Assembly (NCBI GenBank): GCA_964628435.1
Contig: CAZVON010000002.1
Span: 1 to 64,000, forward strand
Length of the DNA stretch: 64,000 bases
Direction of reading: 5' to 3'
From: CAZVON01 sp964628435
GTDB taxonomy: Bacteria; Patescibacteriota; Microgenomatia; Levybacterales; UBA12049
Part shown: positions 41,998 through 49,173 of the stretch, piece by piece
Position numbering within the stretch: the stretch's first letter is position 1
How the letters are laid out: each line of letters opens with the position of its first letter
The notes under the pieces: generated by a model
Database searches by the model: none
What the model was told of the DNA's origin: nothing
Seen by the model: the letters and a program-made list of their open reading frames with translations, nothing else
Program-made: the position numbers and the translations under genes

Positions 41998-43917
41998 ATG
42001 GGAAAAATAATTGGTATTGATTTAGGTACAACAAATTCGTGTATGGCAGTTATGGAAGGTGGAACTCCGAAAGTAATCCACTCTGCAGAAGGCCGGAATG
42101 TTGTTCCATCTGTGGTTGATCCGATTTCTCACGTAGTAGGAGATGTGGCAAAACGTCAGATGGTATTAAAACCTAAGCGCACTGTTTTTTCGGTAAAACG
42201 GTTAATGGGTCGCAAGTTTAACGATGAATCAGTACAACGTGATATAAAATGGCTTCCATATACTGTTAAAACAGGTCGAGATGGGATGGCAGTAGTAGAA
42301 GTAGAAGGAAAAACATTTACTCCTCAAGAAATTTCTGCAATGATTTTGCAGAAAATAAAGTCAGATGCAGAGAGTTACCTTGGACAAAAAGTGACCCAAG
42401 CAGTTATTACCGTTCCTGCTTACTTTGACGATAGTCAACGACAAGCAACAAAACAAGCAGGAGAAATTGCCGGTCTTGAAGTTTTGCGAATTATTAATGA
42501 GCCAACTGCGGCAGCGCTCTCATATGGACTCGACAAGAAAAATGCGCATACAATTGCGGTATATGATTTAGGAGGAGGGACATTTGATATTTCGATTCTT
42601 GAGCTAGGTGAAGGAGTTTATGAAGTAAAGTCGACCAATGGAGATACTCATCTAGGAGGAGATGACTTTGATCAAAGAATCATAGATTATATTGCTGAAG
42701 AGTTCAAAAAAGAGCATGGTATTGATCTTCGGAAAGACTCACAGGCGCTACAACGACTCAAAGAGTCTGCGGAAAAAGCAAAAATAGAACTGTCAAGTTC
42801 ACAAGAAGCATCAATTAATCAACCATTTATAACCCAAGGGAAAGAAGGGCCACTTCATTTAACCATGACTTTAACCCGAGCAAAACTTGAACAATTGGTT
42901 GATGCTTTAATTCAAAAGACACTCAAACCAGTTGAACTTGCGCTCAAAGATGCAAAAATGAAAGCGTCTGATGTGGATGAAATAGTACTGGTAGGCGGAA
43001 TGACGCGCATGCCAAAGATTGTTGAGACAGTAACTAAGTTTTTTGGTAAAGAGCCAAATAAATCAGTCAATCCAGACGAGGTAGTAGCAGTTGGCGCTGC
43101 GGTACAAGCAGGAGTTTTAGGAGGAGAAGTAAAAGATGTACTCCTTCTTGATGTGACTCCCCTTACATTGGGTCTTGAAACATTAGGGGGGGTTATGACT
43201 TCTTTGATTAGTCGCAATACCACTATTCCAACGTCTAAATCTCAGGTATTCTCAACTGCTGCAGACAACCAAACACAAGTAGAAATAAATGTACTTCAAG
43301 GGGAACGACCCATGGCTCATGATAATAAATCACTGGGAAGATTTATCTTAGATGGTATTCCTCCAGCACCTCGTGGTGTTTCTCAAATAGAAGTGACTTT
43401 TGATATTGATGCAAATGGTATTTTGAATGTTCGCGCGCAGGATAAGGCATCTGGTAAAGAACAAAGTATTAAAATTACTGGTTCAACAGGGTTAACCAAA
43501 GAAGAAGTCGAGCGCATGACCAAAGATGCAGAAATGCATGCTCAAGAAGATCAGGAGAAAAAAGAGCGAATCGAAGCACGAAACGCAGCAGACTCGATGA
43601 TTTTTACTGCAGAGAAATCCCTCAAAGACGTGGGAGATAACGTAGACGAGTCTTTGAAAAAAGAAGTCCAAGAAAAAATTGATGGCTTAAAAGCAATTCT
43701 TGAGTCAGGAACAAAAGAAGATTTAGAAGCAAAAACCAAGGATCTTTCAGAGAGTCTGCAAAAAATTGGTCAGGCAATGTATGCTTCGAAAGCTTCGGCG
43801 CAAGATCAATCACAACAACGAACGAGCGATCGAGAAGATTCTGATACAACAAACGGAGAACACAAACAAGACAAGAAAGAGAAAGATGAACCCGTTGAAG
43901 GCGAAGTGGTAAATTGA
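41998..43917 (+). CDS. dnaK: Chaperone protein DnaK (Hsp70)
   Basis: The 639-residue protein has the Hsp70 layout: a nucleotide-binding domain with GIDLGTTNSCMAVMEGG, DLGGGTFDISILE and VLVGGMTRMPKI, then a linker DVLLLDVTPLTLGLET, a substrate-binding domain and a low-complexity acidic tail rich in Gln, Ser, Asp and Lys. It binds hydrophobic peptides under ATP control with DnaJ and GrpE. A strong stem-loop follows the stop (43951-43976). dnaJ is next but appears to be transcribed separately. Confidence 0.96.
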   Translation: MGKIIGIDLGTTNSCMAVMEGGTPKVIHSAEGRNVVPSVVDPISHVVGDVAKRQMVLKPKRTVFSVKRLMGRKFNDESVQRDIKWLPYTVKTGRDGMAVVEVEGKTFTPQEISAMILQKIKSDAESYLGQKVTQAVITVPAYFDDSQRQATKQAGEIAGLEVLRIINEPTAAALSYGLDKKNAHTIAVYDLGGGTFDISILELGEGVYEVKSTNGDTHLGGDDFDQRIIDYIAEEFKKEHGIDLRKDSQALQRLKESAEKAKIELSSSQEASINQPFITQGKEGPLHLTMTLTRAKLEQLVDALIQKTLKPVELALKDAKMKASDVDEIVLVGGMTRMPKIVETVTKFFGKEPNKSVNPDEVVAVGAAVQAGVLGGEVKDVLLLDVTPLTLGLETLGGVMTSLISRNTTIPTSKSQVFSTAADNQTQVEINVLQGERPMAHDNKSLGRFILDGIPPAPRGVSQIEVTFDIDANGILNVRAQDKASGKEQSIKITGSTGLTKEEVERMTKDAEMHAQEDQEKKERIEARNAADSMIFTAEKSLKDVGDNVDESLKKEVQEKIDGLKAILESGTKEDLEAKTKDLSESLQKIGQAMYASKASAQDQSQQRTSDREDSDTTNGEHKQDKKEKDEPVEGEVVN

Positions 43918-43950
43918 GGGGAAATAGAAAACAGCACAGAGGAAAAGAGA

Positions 43951-43976
43951 AAATAAGCGCGTATGAGCGCTTATTT
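43951..43976 (+). terminator. Stem-loop terminator-like hairpin after dnaK
   Basis: AAATAAGCGC and GCGCTTATTT form a perfect 10-bp stem with a six-base loop (GTATGA). It lies 33 bases after the dnaK stop. The flank downstream is T-containing but not a long T-run, so termination may be partial or the hairpin may protect the mRNA end. Confidence 0.6.
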
Positions 43977-43980
43977 GTTA

Positions 43981-43986
43981 TATAAT
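43981..43986 (+). promoter_or_regulatory. Possible -10 of dnaJ
   Basis: TATAAT lies just after the dnaK hairpin. No good -35 is seen. The leader to dnaJ would be about 97 bases, with a clear Shine-Dalgarno AAGGAG (44074-44079) 9 bases before the ATG. Confidence 0.3.
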
Positions 43987-44088
43987 ACATTTACTGAAAT
44001 AAAAGGTCGTACGGTTGTTCGTAATTATTTAGTTTTTTTTGATCGAACCAACTAACTCGTCACTCATAACGAAAAGGAGTTTTTAAAA

Positions 44089-44952
44089 ATGGCAAACGCA
44101 AAAGATTATTATCAGATATTAAGTGTTTCTAAAAATGCAACACCAGAAGAAATAAAAAAGGCATATCGAAGACTGGCATTGCAATATCATCCAGATCGAA
44201 ACAAAACCAAAGAGGCAGAAGTAAAATTCAAGGAAGTAACTCAAGCCTACGAAGTACTTTCTGATCCTCAAAAAAAGCAGACATATGATCAATTTGGATC
44301 TTCGGCCTTTGAGCAAGGTGCGGGACAAGGTCCTTTTGGCGGAGGGTATACTGGCAGATATGGACCATTTAGCTATTCATATACTACGTCAGGTGGACCA
44401 GAAGGATTTGATTTTGGCGGATTTTCAGACCCCTTTGAAATATTTGAACAATTTTTTGGCGGGGCAGCCCGTCAAAGGCGTCCTGTCTACTCACTTACCA
44501 TTGATTTTATGGAAGCAGTTCACGGGACAGAGAAAAAGGTGACCATTAACGGTAAGTCTCAAACCATTAAGATTCCAGCAGGAGTTGACGATGGATCTCG
44601 GATTCGGTTTGGTGAGTATGATGTGGTAATAGAAATCAGATCAGATCAGCGTTTTAGGAGAGAAGGATATGATATTATTACTCAGGAAGAGATCTCATTT
44701 GCCAAAGCAGCCCTTGGAGATACTATTACGGTTGAAACAATAGATGGTCCGGTAAAAGTTCGAGTACCGTCAGGTACTCAGCCAGATACACTTATACGAT
44801 TGCGGGTAAAGGGAGTACCTCATCTTCGAGGAAGTGGTCGGGGAGATCATTATGTACGAATAAAAGTGATAGTGCCAAAAAGTTTATCAGGTAAACAAAA
44901 ACAGCTTCTTGAAGAATTTGAACAAGAAGGTACCAAAAAAGGGTGGTTTTAA
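44089..44952 (+). CDS. dnaJ: DnaJ-type chaperone without zinc-finger domain (CbpA-like)
   Basis: The 287-residue protein has an N-terminal J domain (residues about 5-70) with the HPD motif in LQYHPDRNK, a Gly/Phe-rich linker (about 76-125, FGGGYTGRYGPFSYSYTTSGG) and a C-terminal DnaJ substrate-binding domain (KVTINGKSQTIKIPAGVDDGSRIRF; RVPSGTQPDTLIRLRVKGVPHLRGSGRGDHYVRI). The zinc-finger (four CxxCxGxG) is absent, giving a type II protein. It stimulates DnaK ATPase and delivers clients. Its start uses a strong Shine-Dalgarno. The place of a normal dnaJ in the operon is taken by this short form. Confidence 0.92.
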   Translation: MANAKDYYQILSVSKNATPEEIKKAYRRLALQYHPDRNKTKEAEVKFKEVTQAYEVLSDPQKKQTYDQFGSSAFEQGAGQGPFGGGYTGRYGPFSYSYTTSGGPEGFDFGGFSDPFEIFEQFFGGAARQRRPVYSLTIDFMEAVHGTEKKVTINGKSQTIKIPAGVDDGSRIRFGEYDVVIEIRSDQRFRREGYDIITQEEISFAKAALGDTITVETIDGPVKVRVPSGTQPDTLIRLRVKGVPHLRGSGRGDHYVRIKVIVPKSLSGKQKQLLEEFEQEGTKKGWF

Positions 44953-45050
44953 CTATGCAAAGACTCATTCCTCTTATTCACTTTTACTTTGACAGAAAAT
45001 CCTCATAAGTTTCTTAGAAAGTATTTTCTCTAGATTTCGTTTATGCCCTG

Positions 45051-45059
45051 TGTTACTAT
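45051..45059 (+). promoter_or_regulatory. Extended -10 promoter of the VirB2-like gene, leaderless
   Basis: TGT-TACTAT (hexamer 45054-45059) ends 6 bases before the ATG at 45066. No good -35 exists, which is usual for an extended -10. It gives the module its own promoter, apart from dnaJ. Confidence 0.45.
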
Positions 45060-45065
45060 TGATAT

Positions 45066-45359
45066 ATGGCGTGTGCATCGTCTGAAGTTTTAACGGATCT
45101 TGGATGTATTCCTTCAGATCCAGTTGGGTTTGTGGGGAAATTCTATGGTATAGGACTTAGTATTATTGGTGGTGTGGCAGTGCTTTTTATTATTTATGGA
45201 GGATATCTTATCTTAACATCCAAAGGAAATCCGACTCAGCTTGCTCAAGGTAAAAGTACCGTAATGTACGCCATTGTTGGGTTGCTTTTGGCAATTTTTG
45301 GATTTGTGATTACTCAGATAATAACCGTTAACGTTTTGCAACTGCCTGGAGTAAGTTAG
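45066..45359 (+). CDS. VirB2/TrbC-like small two-helix membrane protein
   Basis: The 97-residue protein has two membrane helices (about residues 26-48 and 68-90) joined by a short polar loop (SKGNPTQLAQGKSTVMY). This is the layout of VirB2/TrbC pilin subunits and of many CPR homologues. There is no long signal peptide in front; the N-terminus is MACASSEVLTDLGCIPSDP. In type IV secretion the protein forms the pilus or channel. It is followed after 6 bases by the VirB6-like protein. The call rests on topology and context and is moderate. Confidence 0.6.
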   Translation: MACASSEVLTDLGCIPSDPVGFVGKFYGIGLSIIGGVAVLFIIYGGYLILTSKGNPTQLAQGKSTVMYAIVGLLLAIFGFVITQIITVNVLQLPGVS

Positions 45360-45365
45360 TAAAGC

Positions 45366-47519
45366 ATGAAAAGATTACTGCCCATCCTTTTGTTAAATAT
45401 TATTACCATAGTATTGTTTACCAATGCTGCTTTAGCTCAAGTTACAGCAACTCCATCATTACCTACTGTTACTTCGGTTCCTACAGCAACTCCATCTATT
45501 ACCCCATTAGATTCTATACAAGAAGGAGAATGGATAGAAGATCCGCAAGTGACATTTGTGGGAAAATCTGCGGCTCGAGCGCGAAATTTCCTTTCATCAG
45601 TTTTAGAAAACTCTGATTGGACAAATATCATATCGAGCACGCCGACTCCAGGTTCGATTTGGTCACGGGTCAGAAATATTATGTATGCATCGTTGGTGTT
45701 ATTTGTGCTTATAACCGCGTTTGTGATTATTATAAGCCGAGGAAGAAATGTACGTATCATGCGATTCATTCCTCGATTTTTACTACTTATTGTACTTATT
45801 ACTTTCTCTTTTTCTCTTATTCAATTTTTATACCAAATAACAGATATTATTCAAAAGTTTTTCTTACGAGATCCGCAGGGAAACATTATTAGCGCACAGA
45901 GTCTTGCATATGTTGCTTATGACTATAATGACTTTCTTGGCTATCGACGAAATGGAACTGCGTTTGATGAGTCAGTATTTACCTCGCTGATTTTGGTTAA
46001 ATTGACAACGATTACTTTTTACTTGATGGGAGGAATTTTGCTTATTAGAAAAATAATTTTATGGTTTTTTGTGGTGCTTTCTCCCTTGTTTCCATTTTTA
46101 CTCTTATACTCACCTATTCAAAATACCGCAAAAATATGGCTTGGTGAGTTTTTAAGATGGCTTTTATATGCCCCTCTTTTTGCGATTTTTTTGTCTGGAC
46201 TGGTTTATTTTTGGAGCGTAATAACCCCTATTTCTTCTTCAGAAAACTTTTTATATCCGACTGCAACCAATATTCTGTTAGGCGGACCAGGCCAAATTGT
46301 TACATCGACAAATAGTATTAATGTGCAAGACACGTTTGTACTATATGTTGTGTCGCTTTTGATGATGTGGATTGTAACATTACTACCCTTTATTTTATTA
46401 AAAGTATTTCTTAATTATTTTCAATCTAGCTTGATGAATCAAGCTACCCTTGTTAAGGAGTTTCTGAATAGGCCTTCGGTACCAGAAACTCCACCCGCGC
46501 CATATAATCCTACTTCAGTGGCGCGCAATATTCCTTTTGTCAACAAAATATTTGTTCCTCCTTCTCCAAAAGTCCCAGAGATACCTCCATCTCCACCCCA
46601 ATCAACAACAGGAATAGCACGACCAATACCCGTTACTACATCTTTCGGTATTCCTGCAACAAGAACCTTTACAGCGTCTCAACCTGCTCAAGTAGCAAGT
46701 AATAGGACAGTTTCGGCAAATACAAGTATTCTTCGCATGACCAATCTTTCAATTCCAACAATCCGAGATATCGCTCGATTTGAAACAAGCACTATTTCGA
46801 ATAATAAAGAAAGGCACGATGAAGTCATAAAGATGACAAATACTCTGGAAAAAATTGCTAATCCAATTAAAACAGCTTCTCCTGTCGAACAGAATCATTT
46901 CATCCAAGTAAAACAACAGCTTCAGCGAGAAAAGCAATATGGAAATCCTGTAGCCGCATCCATCTTATCCGCTGCTCAAACAGTTTCTTCAACAAATTTA
47001 CCACATGTTCAAAAGTCAACAGTCCCTTCTGTTACAACCGCTTCTTTTCCTGTCGTAAACAGAGTTCAATCAGTAAGTTTTGATGATTACGAAGCTGTAA
47101 GAAAAATATGGCAAGAAAACTATCAAAAACTTGAACCTCCAAAAGACACAAAGGGTAGTCAGACCAAAGAAGAATGGATTAAAAAAGATATAGATACGAT
47201 AAATCAAACGGTTAACTTATTGCTTTCTCATGATCCTGCGAAAGTGAAGCAAGGAATGGACATGGTTGGGAAAATTTTGCCGTTTCTACTCATTGGAGGA
47301 TTTTCCCAAACAGAAGTTATAGCCTACCTTAAGGCAAAATTAGAGGCAGGTAAAACAACTATTACAGAACTTAATAAACAGCAAGAGCAAGAGGATACAA
47401 AACTTGATAGGGAGAAAAAAACTACAGAAGATCAACATGAAATGCATCTTTCCGCAGAACTTCCTGACCCATTAACAGAAAAAACTTCTTCAGAAAAAGA
47501 GAACTTGACTCCTGGATAG
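45366..47519 (+). CDS. VirB6/TrbL-like polytopic membrane protein with long soluble tail
   Basis: The 717-residue protein has a cleavable signal peptide (about residues 1-24, LLNIITIVLFTNAALAQ), a short extracellular part, five to seven membrane helices (about residues 108-360) and a long soluble C-terminal tail rich in Pro, Ser and Gln (about 370-717) with several helical stretches. The core resembles VirB6/TrbL channel proteins. The tail has no domain I recognise. It overlaps neither neighbour and follows the VirB2-like gene by 6 bases. Together with the third gene it forms a probable envelope machine. No VirB4 or VirD4 ATPase is seen nearby. Confidence 0.6.
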   Translation: MKRLLPILLLNIITIVLFTNAALAQVTATPSLPTVTSVPTATPSITPLDSIQEGEWIEDPQVTFVGKSAARARNFLSSVLENSDWTNIISSTPTPGSIWSRVRNIMYASLVLFVLITAFVIIISRGRNVRIMRFIPRFLLLIVLITFSFSLIQFLYQITDIIQKFFLRDPQGNIISAQSLAYVAYDYNDFLGYRRNGTAFDESVFTSLILVKLTTITFYLMGGILLIRKIILWFFVVLSPLFPFLLLYSPIQNTAKIWLGEFLRWLLYAPLFAIFLSGLVYFWSVITPISSSENFLYPTATNILLGGPGQIVTSTNSINVQDTFVLYVVSLLMMWIVTLLPFILLKVFLNYFQSSLMNQATLVKEFLNRPSVPETPPAPYNPTSVARNIPFVNKIFVPPSPKVPEIPPSPPQSTTGIARPIPVTTSFGIPATRTFTASQPAQVASNRTVSANTSILRMTNLSIPTIRDIARFETSTISNNKERHDEVIKMTNTLEKIANPIKTASPVEQNHFIQVKQQLQREKQYGNPVAASILSAAQTVSSTNLPHVQKSTVPSVTTASFPVVNRVQSVSFDDYEAVRKIWQENYQKLEPPKDTKGSQTKEEWIKKDIDTINQTVNLLLSHDPAKVKQGMDMVGKILPFLLIGGFSQTEVIAYLKAKLEAGKTTITELNKQQEQEDTKLDREKKTTEDQHEMHLSAELPDPLTEKTSSEKENLTPG

Positions 47520-47521
47520 AT

Positions 47522-49132
47522 ATGAACAAAGAGAGAGGATACATCAGCTTGCTGATTCTTATTACTGTTTTAGTAATGGGAGTCTGGTTTTTAAATCCAA
47601 TAAAAACACCACCTTTTGCACAAAAGCAAGTATGTACATTAATAGATGCTTCTAAAAAAAAATATTTTAATAATAGAAGCTATACTCTTATTCGGGGTGT
47701 TTCACCGTTATCTACAGAACAATTTAGATATCATGTAAACAAACAAGAAGAGACAATCGATGGAAAACCAGTCTATACTCCCAAAAGCAATTGCCAACTG
47801 GTTGACTTAGCCAGGCAACGCGATCCGCGTATCCCAGATCCAATCAGGGACGCCATTCTTACCCCTACTCCTGGATATATAACGCAATGTGCGGATGATC
47901 AAAGAACCGGAAGATCACGAGTAGCTTCTGTAAGTTGGGGAGGACTTGAAACAAAGGAGTTGCTGTTTATAGAAAATCCATCAGTACCACACCAGCCTGG
48001 GTTTATTTTTACAGAAATATATATAAGTGATGAGTATTTACAAAACTCAAGTGGGAGACTTCCTGATTTTATCGAAAAAGACTATTGTAATCAAAACTTT
48101 CCTGTTGACCCAAAACTCATTTTCCCAAATAAAAATGGAGAAATAGTGCCACCACCCTACATTTTTACTAACCAAATCCAATTTCATCCAGGGAAACCGC
48201 GACCTGAAGGAAGCATTTATACTATTTTTGCCTATCAAAATACCGCGACTTTATGGGGAGATACCTATGCAGGAGGGCTAAAAATTTCAGCAAATCCAAA
48301 TAAAGATCCAGATGGTATTGGAAAATATATATACGGGTCAGGATCGACGCGAAAAACGTATACCGTTCGTATTGTTTCGTACGCCCAGTATCTTTCTTTG
48401 GTTGATGATGAAGATAATACGCTAGTGTATTTATACTCAAAAGAAATTCCTACCCCACAACCTGCTCAACTGACTCCAACGCCTCGGCAAAAATTGCAAA
48501 TAGACAAAATAAATGCTTTTGTTTTACAACCTTGGGGATGGTGGAGTCCAGAATGTAAACCCGCTGTCTACTTATATCCAGAGCAAACAACATCGGTTTC
48601 TGTAGAGATAAGACCAAAAGGATACTTAACGTATACTGACCCGCCGTACCCACCATCAGGATGGCACGTGATGGCGCATCCTTCTGGCAGGATATCAACG
48701 CAAGGAAAAGAATATGAATACTTGTACTATGAGTCAAAAATCAAAGATGTAGAAATTCAAAAACCAACAAAAGGGTATGTTGTACGATTTGATGAACTAG
48801 TAAAGCTGTATACAACAATTCTTCCTCAACTGGGTCTTTCAGACAAAGAAACACAGGATTTTAAAGATTACTGGCTTAAAGTTTTACCATATTCGCCGTA
48901 TTACTTTGTCGGCATTATGGAACCATTGGCAATTGAAAAAATTGAACCCTTGACCATTACTCCAAAACCAACCACAATAATAAGAGTACGATTGTATTTT
49001 GAAGCACAAGACACAATCAAAGTTGTTGAGCCTCCAGTATTGGTTGCTCAAAAGCGAAATGGTTTTACTGTTTCTGAATGGGGGGGGATTGTCAAAGTTG
49101 ACAAAAACCATCCATTCAGTTGTTCGCAGTAA
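47522..49132 (+). CDS. Signal-anchored extracellular protein with C-terminal KPxVYLYPE-type domain
   Basis: The 536-residue protein has one N-terminal membrane helix or signal (about residues 7-24). The middle region (about 30-330) has no recognised domain. The C-terminal part (about 345-530) begins CKPAVYLYPEQTTSVSV and includes SGWHVMAHPSGRI and EYEYLYYESKI. This resembles a widespread uncharacterised extracellular domain with the K-P-x-[IV]-Y-L-Y-P-E motif. Cysteines occur in pairs across the protein and suit an oxidising outside location. It starts 2 bases after the VirB6-like gene, so the three are one operon. Function unknown. Confidence 0.6.
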   Translation: MNKERGYISLLILITVLVMGVWFLNPIKTPPFAQKQVCTLIDASKKKYFNNRSYTLIRGVSPLSTEQFRYHVNKQEETIDGKPVYTPKSNCQLVDLARQRDPRIPDPIRDAILTPTPGYITQCADDQRTGRSRVASVSWGGLETKELLFIENPSVPHQPGFIFTEIYISDEYLQNSSGRLPDFIEKDYCNQNFPVDPKLIFPNKNGEIVPPPYIFTNQIQFHPGKPRPEGSIYTIFAYQNTATLWGDTYAGGLKISANPNKDPDGIGKYIYGSGSTRKTYTVRIVSYAQYLSLVDDEDNTLVYLYSKEIPTPQPAQLTPTPRQKLQIDKINAFVLQPWGWWSPECKPAVYLYPEQTTSVSVEIRPKGYLTYTDPPYPPSGWHVMAHPSGRISTQGKEYEYLYYESKIKDVEIQKPTKGYVVRFDELVKLYTTILPQLGLSDKETQDFKDYWLKVLPYSPYYFVGIMEPLAIEKIEPLTITPKPTTIIRVRLYFEAQDTIKVVEPPVLVAQKRNGFTVSEWGGIVKVDKNHPFSCSQ

Positions 49133-49148
49133 AGCTAAAAGGTAAAAT
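49119..49148 (+). promoter_or_regulatory. Candidate promoter of clpC
   Basis: TTGTTC (49119-49124), 18 bases, TAAAAT (49143-49148). It overlaps the end of the preceding gene and would give a leader of about 19 bases. No CIRCE element is present here. Confidence 0.4.
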
Positions 49149-49173
49149 GCAACTGCTTTTAACTTTTTAACCT

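Noticed and set aside
44017..44048. A GTTCG/CGAAC pairing in the dnaJ leader
   Set aside because: The stem is only five bases and unsupported by conservation; dnaJ has an ordinary Shine-Dalgarno sequence downstream.
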